Source: Chloroflexota bacterium (GTDB taxonomy: Bacteria > Chloroflexota > Dehalococcoidia > Lucifugimonadales > VGZR01). Taken from it: a stretch of DNA of 54,807 nucleotides. Within the stretch, counting starts at the first letter, position 1. Each line of letters opens with the position of its first letter. The position numbers were made by a program, and so were the translations under genes. Of the stretch, positions 22,814 to 31,303 are shown one piece after another. The notes below the pieces were generated by a model, which was not told the DNA's origin, did no database searches, and saw only the letters and a program-made list of their open reading frames with translations. The stretch spans positions 1 through 54,807 of the forward strand of contig JAQBWG010000001.1 of the NCBI GenBank assembly GCA_027625225.1. Direction: 5' to 3'.

Positions 22814-25624
22814 TTAGTCGTCGGCTGCCATTTCGGCGTCGAGGGCGGGAGCTTCAGCTTTTTCCATACGCACATGGGTGAGGGGCAAGCCGGGGACGTG
22901 AATCATGGGGTCTGGATATTTGCTGGTATCGAGCTGGATGGCTAGCTCGCCGAACAACGAGGTCATTCCAATCATGCCCTTGTGCGGGCCGGTGAGGCGG
23001 GCTACGCCCCGAATCTGTTCGGAGCCGGATGTGATTTCGACCCAGTCGCCTTCGGCAACTTCGGCCTTTTTGGCATCGGCTGGGTGCAGTTCGACGATTT
23101 CGTCGCGGCGGACGGTGTTCTTGCGGGTGCCTTCAACGACTTCCATCTCAAGGTCGGCATCGAACAGGATGCGGCCGCGGGCAAGTACGAAGGGGAAGTC
23201 TTTGTCCTTGTGAGCCTTCGGCTCGTGGAGCTTGACTGCCGAGAAGGCGAATTTGGTTTTGTCGTCGTATAACGTGCGCGTGCCCACGGAGTCCGATGTG
23301 GGTGCCGGCCACTGGACGCCACCCCTGGCGACCTTGGGGTAGGTGAGTCCGGCGTAGGAGGGTACAAGCTGGCGAATCTCGTCGAAGATGGCCTGGGTGT
23401 TTTCCTGGTCGAAGCCTTCGATGTTCATGCGGCGGGCGATGCGGCAGAGGATGTGCCAGGTGGCCTCTTCCTCTCCCTTGGGACCGATAGCAGGATGAAG
23501 GAGTTGCACGCGCCGTTCAAGGTTGGTGTAGGTGCCGTCCTTCTCGGCGAAGGTGGAGGACGGAAGGACGACGTGAGCGAGTTTACCGACATCGCTGATG
23601 AAGCCGTCCTGGACGACGAGCAGGTCGAGTTGCGCTAGGGCTCCAAGGAAGCCGGGAAGCTGTCCGTTGGTGAAATTGATGCTGTCGCCGATGATGTGCA
23701 GGGCGGTGATGTTGCCGTCGTTGATGGCGGCGGTGATTTCCTGCAGGGAAAGTCCCTTTTCGGCAGATAGATCAACGCTCCACTTTTTGCTTACTTCGGC
23801 GAGGGCTTTTTTGTCGTCGAGGCGACGATAGCCAGGGAGCAGGTTAGGGGCGCAGCCGACATCCTTGGCGCCCTGTTCGTTGGTGCCGAGGAACAGCGGA
23901 TAGAGGCCAGTGCCGGGCTTGCCGAGGTTTCCGGTGGCGAGCGCGAGGTTTGCCAGGGCGCGGACGCAGTCGGGGCGCTGTTCGGCGGTGACGGTTTCAA
24001 GAGCATAGAGGATAGCGCCGGGCTTGGTCAGGCCGATGAGCCGGGCGGCTTCCTGAATCTGTTCCCCGGAAACTCCGGTGGTTTTTTCGACAGTGGCAAG
24101 GTCGAAGTCAGCAACGGCGGCTTTGAGGGCGTCGAGGCCGTCGGTTCGGTTAGCGATGAACTCGCCGTCGGCGAGAGATTCGTCCAGGATGACGCGGAGC
24201 ATACCGCCGATGAGGGCAGCCTCGGTGTCCGGCTTGGGCCGCAGCCAGTGGGTAGCGAAGCGGGTCATCTCGGTCTCGCGCTGGTCAATAACGACGACCT
24301 TGGAGCCGGCGCGGACGGCACGTTTGATGGGCACGCCGACAACGTTCTGCTCTTCGGTGAGGTTACTAGAGACGATGAGGAATGCCTTGGATTCTTCCAG
24401 GCCCCAGACGGTGTTGGTGGCAGCGGGATGGCCGAGGGCTTCGCCAAGGGTGGCGGTGAGCTCGGGGCGAAGGTTGGAGGACACGTCCACGTTGTTGCTG
24501 CCCATGACGACACGAGTAAACTTCTGGGCGAGGAAGGCCTCTTCGTTAGTGTTACGCGGGGAGACGATAAGGCCGTACTTGCCTTTATGGCCGGGGAGAC
24601 GTTCGACGAGATAGTCGAGAGCGTCGTTCCAGGTGGCCGCCTTCAGTTCGTCGCCGGCGCGGAGCATGGGCTGTTTGAGCTGGTTCTTACTGTTCACATA
24701 GTTGAGGCCGAACTTACCTTTGAAACAGGCCTGACCGTGGTTGGCCTCGGCGTCGCGGTCGGGGATGGAGCGGATGACCTGGTTGCGCTTGTTGATTTCG
24801 AGGGTGAGCTGGCAGCCGACGGGGCAATGCGGGCAGGTGGTGGTGACGGTGCGGGAGGCCTTCTCCCACTTGTAGGCGTGCTCGACGAGTGCGCCGGTGG
24901 GGCAGGCGTCGATACATGCGCCGCAGAATTCGCAGCCGGATTCCAACAGGGAGGTGCCCTGGGAGGTGCCGATGAGGCTCTTACCGGCACGGTTGAGGAA
25001 GGTGAGCGCGGTATCACCGCGTATCTCGTCGCAGACGCGCACGCACCGTCCGCAAACGATGCAGAGGTTCATATCCATGTCCCAGAACGGGTCTTTCACC
25101 GACAGGGGAAGGTTGCGGTTGTTGTAGGTGAGTGGAGTCTCCATGTCCATGTCGAGCCAGCGGACGGTGTCTTTCAATTCGCAGCGCTCGTTCTTGGGGC
25201 AGGTGACGCAGCGGTCGTTGACGGCGACGTGGCGCAGGCAAACGTCGGAGGGACCACAGAGCTCGACGCGGTGGCAGGTGAGACAGCCGTGGGGATGCTC
25301 GGAAAGGAGCAAGTCCATGATGCCGCGACGGAGCTCGACCACTTCGGGAATCTTGGTCTGCACAACCATACCCTCGGCGATGGGTGTGGTGCAGGAAGCC
25401 GGGCTTCCGGGCAAGGAGCGCATGTTGCCGTCGGGGCCGGGCGCCTCGGCTTTCACCACACACATGCGGCAGGCGCCGAATGGTTTGGTATCGGGGTAGT
25501 AACACAGATAGGGGATGTAGACTCCGGCGTCCATCGCTGCCTGGAGAATCATCTGGCCCGGCTTGGCCTTGATTTCCTTGCCGTCAATGGTGAGGTTTAT
25601 CTGTTTGGGAGGCGCCTGGGTCAT
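22814..25624 (-). CDS. nuoG: NuoG/formate dehydrogenase alpha-like iron-sulfur molybdopterin-fold protein
   Basis: The protein has 936 residues. An N-terminal [2Fe-2S] domain (C-x10-C-x2-C in the first 50 residues) is followed by a His-Cys cluster motif HPHGCLTCHRVELC and an extra CVTCPKNERC. Then come two [4Fe-4S] sites, CIVCGRCVRVC and CEFCGACIDACP, and a further cluster motif TTCPHCPVGCQ. The remaining 650 residues are a complete molybdopterin oxidoreductase-type domain with its C-terminal beta domain. Where formate dehydrogenases have Cys or Sec (after GxNNVD), this protein reads SNNVDVSSNLRPEL, so it is probably not a formate dehydrogenase. AGGAG precedes ATG 25624, one base after the nuoF stop. 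Confidence 0.9.
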   Translation of the reverse strand: MTQAPPKQINLTIDGKEIKAKPGQMILQAAMDAGVYIPYLCYYPDTKPFGACRMCVVKAEAPGPDGNMRSLPGSPASCTTPIAEGMVVQTKIPEVVELRRGIMDLLLSEHPHGCLTCHRVELCGPSDVCLRHVAVNDRCVTCPKNERCELKDTVRWLDMDMETPLTYNNRNLPLSVKDPFWDMDMNLCIVCGRCVRVCDEIRGDTALTFLNRAGKSLIGTSQGTSLLESGCEFCGACIDACPTGALVEHAYKWEKASRTVTTTCPHCPVGCQLTLEINKRNQVIRSIPDRDAEANHGQACFKGKFGLNYVNSKNQLKQPMLRAGDELKAATWNDALDYLVERLPGHKGKYGLIVSPRNTNEEAFLAQKFTRVVMGSNNVDVSSNLRPELTATLGEALGHPAATNTVWGLEESKAFLIVSSNLTEEQNVVGVPIKRAVRAGSKVVVIDQRETEMTRFATHWLRPKPDTEAALIGGMLRVILDESLADGEFIANRTDGLDALKAAVADFDLATVEKTTGVSGEQIQEAARLIGLTKPGAILYALETVTAEQRPDCVRALANLALATGNLGKPGTGLYPLFLGTNEQGAKDVGCAPNLLPGYRRLDDKKALAEVSKKWSVDLSAEKGLSLQEITAAINDGNITALHIIGDSINFTNGQLPGFLGALAQLDLLVVQDGFISDVGKLAHVVLPSSTFAEKDGTYTNLERRVQLLHPAIGPKGEEEATWHILCRIARRMNIEGFDQENTQAIFDEIRQLVPSYAGLTYPKVARGGVQWPAPTSDSVGTRTLYDDKTKFAFSAVKLHEPKAHKDKDFPFVLARGRILFDADLEMEVVEGTRKNTVRRDEIVELHPADAKKAEVAEGDWVEITSGSEQIRGVARLTGPHKGMIGMTSLFGELAIQLDTSKYPDPMIHVPGLPLTHVRMEKAEAPALDAEMAADD

Positions 25625-25625
25625 A

Positions 25626-27380
25626 TCAGTCTCCTGCCCTTTCGGCGACCGCTTCCATGGAGAAGGGGCGCGTGGTTATGGGCATGTACTTGGGTGTGTC
25701 GCAACTTCCGGTGGGGCAGCGGTTCTCAGTCATGTGGGCCTCGAAGTCAGCCTCGAAGTGCTGGATGGCGGAGCGGATGGGGTTGAAGCCCAGCTGGCCG
25801 TGTCCGCAGAGGGAGCCTGCCTGCATTGTCTTGCCGACGCTGCGCATGAGGTCGAGGTCGCCGGGGCGACTTTTCTTTTCCAGAATACGGTTAACGATTT
25901 CGAGCAGGTTGGTGGTGCCGAGACGGCAGGGGAAACACTTGCCGCACGACTCGTACTGCTCGAAGGCGACGAGGTTGCGGGTGAGGTCAACGGCACAGAC
26001 GCTATCGTCGCCGATGATGACGCCGCCGGAGCCGAGAATGGCGCCCGCCTTGGACATCTCGTCGAAGTCTATGTGAATGTCTAAGCTGGAGGCGGGGAGT
26101 ACGCCGCCGAGCGGGCCGCCGGTCTGCAGCATTTTGAGCTGCTTGCCCCCGGGGACACCACCGCCGATATCGTTCACCACCTGACCGATGGTGAGGCCCA
26201 TGGGAACCTCATACAGGCCGGGGCGGGTGATGTGTCCGTTGAGGCATACGATGGCGGTGCCTTTGCTCTTGTTCACACCGATGGAGTTAAACCATTCGGC
26301 GCCTTTGGAGATAATCTCCGGCGCGTACGAAAGTGTTTTGACGTTGTTGATGTTGCTGGGCCTGCCCCATACGCCAAAGGCGGCGGGGAAGGGAGGACGG
26401 GCGCGGGGCATGGAACGGTGGCCTTCGATGGCTTCCATGAGCGCGGTTTCTTCGCCAGCTACATACGACTCGCCGGTCAGGGCAACTTCGATGTCATAGC
26501 TGAAGTCGGAGCCGAGGATGTTTTTGCCAAGCAGGCCATGTTCATAAGCCTGACGGATGGCTTCTTCGGTGCGGTCTATAGGGCCGTTGTGGCCGTGGCG
26601 GATGAACACAAAGCCGTTGGTGGAACGGGTGGCGTATCCGGCGATGGTCAATCCTTCGATGAGGGTGAAGGGATCACTTTCGAGAATGGTCTTGTCGTTG
26701 ACCGCGCCGGGGTCGCCTTCTTCACAGTTGCACAGGATGTATTTTTTGGGCGCGGTGTTGTTTACGAGAAAGCTCCACTTCACGCCGGTAGGGAAGGCGG
26801 CTCCGCCCCGCCCACGTAGACCGGAGTTCTTAATCTCGTCGAGGGCGGCGTTGTAATCCATGGTGCTGAGGGCTTTATTGAGGCCAGAGTAGCCGCCATT
26901 GGCGATGTATTGGAAGATGTCGCCGGGGTCGGTGTTGCCGCCGTTGCGCAGGGCAACACGCTGCTGGAGGGCGATGCCGGGGAGCTTGGCAAGGTCGCCC
27001 ATGCCCTTGATGGGCTGCTGGCCTTCGCCCGCGAGGTAGCCAAGGGCCTTGCCTTTGGGAACAACGTTTTTTGCGATGTAGTCGTCCACAATGGCGTCCA
27101 CATCTTCCGGAGTTACGTTGCCGAAGAAGAGACGGGCGCCGCCGTCTTTGGACACGTCGAGAAGCGGCTCGGCGTAGCAGAGGCCAAGGCAGCCAGTCTC
27201 GCTCACGACGGCATCTATCTTTTTGTCTTTAAGCTTGGCTTTGATGGCATCGAGGACGTCGTAGGCGCCAGCGGCGTGGCCACACATGGCAGTGCCGATG
27301 CGAATCCAGGGTTTCTTGCCCCCGGTCAGTTCGGCCCATTTTTTATCGGCAGCCTTTTTGAGTTCTTCGTAGGAAGCCAT
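25626..27380 (-). CDS. nuoF: NADH dehydrogenase NuoF-type subunit with N-terminal thioredoxin-like domain
   Basis: The protein has 584 residues, longer than the about 430-residue NuoF of complex I because it carries an N-terminal thioredoxin-like [2Fe-2S]-type domain (about 25-110, cysteines in TAMCGHAAGA and ETGCLGLCYAEP). Then come the NADH loop GLRGRGGAAFPTGVKW, the FMN region CNCEEGDPGAVNDK and the [4Fe-4S] site ESCGKCFPCRLGT with a distal Cys in SLCGHGQLG. This build is that of HoxF and hydrogenase-associated NuoF proteins. It oxidises or forms NADH through FMN. The start overlaps the nuoE stop by one base (TGATG). It has no C-terminal ferredoxin domain. Confidence 0.92.
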   Translation of the reverse strand: MASYEELKKAADKKWAELTGGKKPWIRIGTAMCGHAAGAYDVLDAIKAKLKDKKIDAVVSETGCLGLCYAEPLLDVSKDGGARLFFGNVTPEDVDAIVDDYIAKNVVPKGKALGYLAGEGQQPIKGMGDLAKLPGIALQQRVALRNGGNTDPGDIFQYIANGGYSGLNKALSTMDYNAALDEIKNSGLRGRGGAAFPTGVKWSFLVNNTAPKKYILCNCEEGDPGAVNDKTILESDPFTLIEGLTIAGYATRSTNGFVFIRHGHNGPIDRTEEAIRQAYEHGLLGKNILGSDFSYDIEVALTGESYVAGEETALMEAIEGHRSMPRARPPFPAAFGVWGRPSNINNVKTLSYAPEIISKGAEWFNSIGVNKSKGTAIVCLNGHITRPGLYEVPMGLTIGQVVNDIGGGVPGGKQLKMLQTGGPLGGVLPASSLDIHIDFDEMSKAGAILGSGGVIIGDDSVCAVDLTRNLVAFEQYESCGKCFPCRLGTTNLLEIVNRILEKKSRPGDLDLMRSVGKTMQAGSLCGHGQLGFNPIRSAIQHFEADFEAHMTENRCPTGSCDTPKYMPITTRPFSMEAVAERAGD

Positions 27381-27880
27381 CAGTGTTTTTTAGCCTTGGT
27401 TTTGGAGAGTGAGGACACTTTGTCACGGGCCTGCGCTTCGGTCACGCGGCCTACGAGCCGATGGTTCACGGACATAACCGGCCCCTGAGCACAGGCGCCA
27501 AGGCAGGTGTTGTAGCGAAGGGTGATGAGGCCGTCGTCGGTATCGCCTTCACCTTCGAGTTTCAGTTCGTCGTGGAGGGTTTCGATGATTTTGGTCGCGC
27601 CAACGAGGTGGCAGGTAGGACCCCAGCAGACTTCGACAGTATGGGTGGTCGGAGGGGTGAATCGGAAGTTAGTGTAGAAGGATGCCACACCCCAGACTTC
27701 GTTAGTCGTAGTGTCGTGATGGTTGGCGACCTCTTCGATGGCTTCGTCGGGGATGTACCCAATCGCATCCTGAATGGCGAGCAGCGATGATAAGACCGTC
27801 CATGTCGGTCGTTTCTGGGACTGAATCGCCTCTTTTACCTGCTCGCGCAGGGCCCCTGCCATCGGGCTCTTAGCCGTCAA
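27380..27880 (-). CDS. nuoE: NADH dehydrogenase NuoE-type [2Fe-2S] subunit
   Basis: The 166-residue protein has the helical N-terminus and thioredoxin-like C-terminal domain of NuoE. The [2Fe-2S] cysteines are in CWGPTCHLVG and CLGACAQGP (C-x4-C and C-x3-C spacing), and EVWGVASFYTNFRF is the conserved helix. It passes electrons between the FMN of NuoF and the wider chain. The start is TTG 27880 with GGAGGAG just upstream, which decides it. It is the first gene of the minus-strand unit nuoE-nuoF-nuoG, which then runs to the flavoprotein gene. No nuoA-D or nuoH-N gene is in the window. Confidence 0.94.
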   Translation of the reverse strand: MTAKSPMAGALREQVKEAIQSQKRPTWTVLSSLLAIQDAIGYIPDEAIEEVANHHDTTTNEVWGVASFYTNFRFTPPTTHTVEVCWGPTCHLVGATKIIETLHDELKLEGEGDTDDGLITLRYNTCLGACAQGPVMSVNHRLVGRVTEAQARDKVSSLSKTKAKKH

Positions 27881-27917
27881 AAAGCTCCTCCGTGACGTTC
27901 ATCACAAAGTCGCGTTT

Positions 27918-27946
27918 ATCTTAGCACAGCAGCTTTGGCCCAACAA
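27918..27946 (-). promoter_or_regulatory. Candidate promoter of the nuoEFG unit
   Basis: On the minus strand TTGTTG (complement of 27941-27946) and TAAGAT (complement of 27918-27923) are separated by 17 bases, the optimal spacing. Transcription would start near 27911, giving a 30-base leader that includes the GGAGGAG ribosome site of nuoE. The match is moderate but well placed. Confidence 0.5.
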
Positions 27947-27965
27947 CGCTGGAGGCCGATTACGC

Positions 27966-29294
27966 TTACCCGTCGGGGAGGTCTTCGAGAAGCAGCCGCG
28001 CGACGTGTTTGCCCATGCGGACACTGTAGTTGGTGCCGCGGTCTTCGGGGTATATCTGGGTGGTGTTGGCCAAATACAGGCGCTCGATAGGCGTACGGTG
28101 GTCGGGGATACGCTGCGAGTAGTTGGTGCCGATGATGGGCTGGGCCGCGCCGACACGGTGGTAATGGCTATTCTGTATCCATGATTCGTCAAAGTCAGGA
28201 TTGATTTTCTTCAGGTGAGGGATGTACTCGGCCTGCAACTCTTCATGCGACATTTTGTAGAGCGGGTGGTTCTCGCTCAAGTAGTTGGTGAGATAGACGA
28301 TGTGCTTGCCGCCGTAGTGCTCGGGCGGGATGAGGTTGGTGTGTTCGATGACGCCGACGAAGGGGATGGAACGGTCGGCGACGTTGAGCCAGTAGATATC
28401 GGTGAGCGGCCTGTCGAGTTCTAGGATAAGCAGTACGGCGGCCATGTAGGTGACGCCGTTGAGTTTGGCGAGGTAGTCGTCGGGAAGGGACGGGACGAGC
28501 TTGGGGAAGATGAACGACGGCGTGGTGGCGATGATTGCGTCGAATTCCTGCGTTGGCGTGGGGCCGTCGCGCGGGCCGGTTTCGAGGCCGACGGCGCGGT
28601 TGTTTTGGACGATGACTTGCTTCACGCCGGTGCTCAAGTGCACCTCACTGCCCTGCTCGGCGACACGCTCGGCCAAAACGTCGAACACTTCGCCAAAGCT
28701 GCCGATGGGGTAGCCGAGGAGTTCTTTCGCGAGACCTTTGCCACGTGAGGCGAAGCGGGTGTGAATCTTCCCCCAGAACCAAGGCATGCCTACTTCTTTG
28801 TAGTGTTCCTCGCCGAATTTGCCACGTAGGAGCGGCCCCCAGACGACGTCGTAGACCCGCTTGCCTGCGTTCTTGCGTATCCAGGCGTCGGCAGTTTGGC
28901 TTTCGAGCTTCCGCCAGTCGTTGTTGCGCTGGAGCAGGAGGGTGACGAGTCCCAAACGGAACCTATCGATGATGGAGAGCGGGCTGAAGCGCAGAAGGTC
29001 TAATGGGGTAACGAAGTTGTATATCTTGCTTTTGTGGAGAATGCCGACGGTAGACTCTATCCACTTCATCTGGTGACCCAGACCTATCTCGTGGATGAGG
29101 TCGACGATGTCGGTATCGGAGGTGAACAGGTGGTGGTAGCCTCGCTCAAGCGGCGCTCCACCGACGTCGAAGGTAGACGCCTGGCCTCCCAGGAACGGGG
29201 CTGTTTCGTATACGACGGCTGTGTGGCCATGCTTGCCCAGTTCGTAAGCGGCGGCGAGTCCTGCAGCGCCCGCGCCGATGATGCCGATGTTCAC
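27966..29294 (-). CDS. FAD-dependent amine oxidase/protoporphyrinogen oxidase-like oxidoreductase
   Basis: The 442-residue protein begins with a classic dinucleotide loop, IGIIGAGAAGLAAAYELGKH, and the second FAD motif is GGQASTFDVGGAPLERGYHH. A C-terminal FAD-binding region is at about 395-435 (LYLANTTQIYPEDRG). This is the flavin monoamine oxidase/phytoene desaturase superfamily, which also includes UDP-galactopyranose mutase-like enzymes; I cannot choose a substrate. It starts at GTG 29294, overlapping the stop of the flippase-like gene by four bases (GTGA). The tight coupling to a lipid-type membrane protein suggests a role in glycan, lipid or isoprenoid metabolism, but that is inference. 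Confidence 0.8.
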   Translation of the reverse strand: MNIGIIGAGAAGLAAAYELGKHGHTAVVYETAPFLGGQASTFDVGGAPLERGYHHLFTSDTDIVDLIHEIGLGHQMKWIESTVGILHKSKIYNFVTPLDLLRFSPLSIIDRFRLGLVTLLLQRNNDWRKLESQTADAWIRKNAGKRVYDVVWGPLLRGKFGEEHYKEVGMPWFWGKIHTRFASRGKGLAKELLGYPIGSFGEVFDVLAERVAEQGSEVHLSTGVKQVIVQNNRAVGLETGPRDGPTPTQEFDAIIATTPSFIFPKLVPSLPDDYLAKLNGVTYMAAVLLILELDRPLTDIYWLNVADRSIPFVGVIEHTNLIPPEHYGGKHIVYLTNYLSENHPLYKMSHEELQAEYIPHLKKINPDFDESWIQNSHYHRVGAAQPIIGTNYSQRIPDHRTPIERLYLANTTQIYPEDRGTNYSVRMGKHVARLLLEDLPDG

Positions 29295-30394
29295 TTTTGC
29301 GTCTCACTTCCTGGTACCGATTCCGGTGCCATTGTATCGGCTGGTGGCTCGTCGCGGGTGCCGGAACGCCAAAGGGTGCGGAGTGAGACGTTCTCTTTCC
29401 AGAGAAACGCCTGGCCGAGAATAATCATGGACAGTAGAAGAACGGCGTGCACCACGGCGGCGTAGGCTCCGGCGACGGCACGGTCAACCGTGGCCAACGG
29501 AAGCAGCACGAGCGTTTCACGGGCGACGAGTTCGAACAGGCCGACGCCGCCGGGTGCAGCGGGAACGGAACTGCCGATGTTGGATATGGCGGTGACGAGA
29601 ACAACGGTCACGGCAAGTGCAAGCAGGCTGTCGAATGTTTCATGCAGTCCGAAGGCAAAGCCGATCATGAAGAACAATCCTGCCTCGAACAGCCAAATAG
29701 GCGCCGAAACGAGCATAAGTCCGACCAACGACTTGATACTTTTTAGGGACGCGAGGCCGTGGATGAAAAGGTCAACAAGAGTCCAGATAAGGTCAGCTAG
29801 CTTCGTCGGGAGGAAACGTAGAATCCGCCGTATGAATAGGCCCGCCGGTTCGGGATAGCGGGCCAGCGCTACAAGCACCACGAAGAGTCCGATAAAGGGA
29901 ACAGTTACCGCGGCGACAAGCCATGGCCATGCGATGCCGAATCGCTCTTGGAACCCCTCAACTAAGCCACCCAGCGGTACGAAGATAGCCAGTGCGACGA
30001 TGAAAACGAGCAGGATAAGGGCATCGAGGACACGTTCGACGATGATGGTGGCGAGTGCGGCGGTCTTGCTGATGCCTTCGCGCTCGCCGACGTAGTAGCT
30101 GCGGACGAGTTCGCCCAAACGCATGGGGAGTAGGTTGTTGGCCATGTAGCCGATGACAACGACGGGGTAGAGCCGTCGGATGGATGTTACGCGCATATGA
30201 GCGAGCAGGGTCTGCCATCGGATAGTACGGAAGAGTATGGATACAAGATACAGAGCGATGGCAGGAATGAGGTAGATGTAGTTGGCTTCGGCGAGGGCCT
30301 CCGCCATCTCCCGCAAATCCACCGTGAATAAAAACAGGGCCAACGTGGCCCCGCTCACGGCTAATCCTATCCATAGCCTGCTTCGTTTCAGCAC
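29291..30394 (-). CDS. Flippase-like membrane protein (LPG synthase transmembrane-domain family)
   Basis: The 367-residue integral membrane protein has about seven to eight hydrophobic helices, among them IGLAVSGATLALFLFTVDL at the start, YIYLIPAIALYLVSILFRTI, and several after residue 120. The motif NNLLPMRLGELVRSY is the hallmark of the LPG_synthase_TM (UPF0104, lysyltransferase-related flippase) family, as is SSVPAAPGGVGLFELVARE near residue 285. It lacks the catalytic lysyl-transferase domain of MprF. Members are thought to move lipid-linked compounds across the membrane. GTG 30394 is the start, with GAGG ten bases upstream. It is coupled to the FAD oxidoreductase gene. Confidence 0.85.
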   Translation of the reverse strand: MLKRSRLWIGLAVSGATLALFLFTVDLREMAEALAEANYIYLIPAIALYLVSILFRTIRWQTLLAHMRVTSIRRLYPVVVIGYMANNLLPMRLGELVRSYYVGEREGISKTAALATIIVERVLDALILLVFIVALAIFVPLGGLVEGFQERFGIAWPWLVAAVTVPFIGLFVVLVALARYPEPAGLFIRRILRFLPTKLADLIWTLVDLFIHGLASLKSIKSLVGLMLVSAPIWLFEAGLFFMIGFAFGLHETFDSLLALAVTVVLVTAISNIGSSVPAAPGGVGLFELVARETLVLLPLATVDRAVAGAYAAVVHAVLLLSMIILGQAFLWKENVSLRTLWRSGTRDEPPADTMAPESVPGSETQK

Positions 30395-30483
30395 TCTTGC
30401 AACCTCAAGGGGTTAAGAATACCAGAACGATGCGGCGTAGAGCGCGTTAGCGATGCGACAGAACTGGAAGGCAGAAGACGGGC

Positions 30484-31284
30484 TTAAACTTTGGAATACT
30501 TGGGCTTGGTGATTTCGGTGCCGTCGGGAAGTTTGTCGATGGTGAAGTCGCCAAAGAAGAGCGGCGCTTCTTTCTGTAGGATGCGCAGAATGATAATGGC
30601 GAGTTTCCGAATCTCCAAATCCGCAAAGGGCGAGCCACGCATCTCGAAGAAATGACGCCAGGCACGGACGTTGGCGGTCACGAATATCTTGGTCTCGGTG
30701 GCATTGGGCAGCACCGAGCGGGCGGCCTGCCGGATGGCCTTCCTGCGGTCGCGCGGCGCCTCGAACTTGTCTTCGGGCAAAGCTTTTTCGAGTGATTCGA
30801 CCAGAGCTACATAGTCTTTCGCAGCCGAATCGAGGGCTTTCGAAAGCACCTGTTTGGCTTCTTCCGTGTCGCCAAAGCCATCGGTGAATACCGGAGGGAC
30901 AACGAATGCGCCTTCGGTTTCGTCCACGTAGCGTTGGGACCGCTGGCTATAGGCAAAGCCAGCGCGGTGGCGCACAAGTTCGTGGGTGAGGCTGCGGGAG
31001 ACGCCGGTGACGACGAAGCCGTAGTTAACGTGCTCGAACACGCTACCGTCTTTGGAGGCAAGCAGGTTGTTGATGAAGTCGGCGATGTCCTTACGACCAC
31101 GACCGTAACTCATATAGCACATGCGGGCAGAGACTTCGACGATGGCGGCGGATTCGTCATGGCCCGCGCGGATACTATCGGGGATGCCGGGGACATCTTC
31201 GTCGTCGAGGAATTGGGCGATTTGATCCCAGTCCACGGCAGGGCGGCTTACAAGATAGACCTTTAGTTCGGTTAAGAGTTTCAC
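30484..31284 (-). CDS. thyX: Flavin-dependent thymidylate synthase
   Basis: The ThyX signature RHRAGFAYSQRSQRY (RHRx4-5SxxSxRY) is present near residue 110. The enzyme makes dTMP from dUMP using FAD, NADPH and methylenetetrahydrofolate. I moved the start to GTG 31284 (266 residues) because GGAAGGA lies six bases upstream; the longer TTG start at 31302 lacks a ribosome site. The gene follows the E2 gene of the pyruvate dehydrogenase cluster by 19 bases and is probably transcribed with it. The SVFEHVNYGFVVTGVSRSLT segment before the signature is typical. Confidence 0.95.
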   Translation of the reverse strand: MKLLTELKVYLVSRPAVDWDQIAQFLDDEDVPGIPDSIRAGHDESAAIVEVSARMCYMSYGRGRKDIADFINNLLASKDGSVFEHVNYGFVVTGVSRSLTHELVRHRAGFAYSQRSQRYVDETEGAFVVPPVFTDGFGDTEEAKQVLSKALDSAAKDYVALVESLEKALPEDKFEAPRDRRKAIRQAARSVLPNATETKIFVTANVRAWRHFFEMRGSPFADLEIRKLAIIILRILQKEAPLFFGDFTIDKLPDGTEITKPKYSKV

Positions 31285-31303
31285 TAGGCTTCCTTCCGAC
31301 AAC

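Noticed and set aside
22814..25624. Formate dehydrogenase catalytic subunit
   Set aside because: The domain order fits, but the Cys/Sec expected after GxNNVD is absent and there are no accessory genes such as fdhD nearby, so NuoG-like was preferred.
24248..25786. 512-codon open frame on the plus strand
   Set aside because: It lies entirely opposite nuoG and nuoF, has no ribosome site and reads as low-complexity Gly/Val/Asp. It is explained by codon bias of the genes on the other strand.
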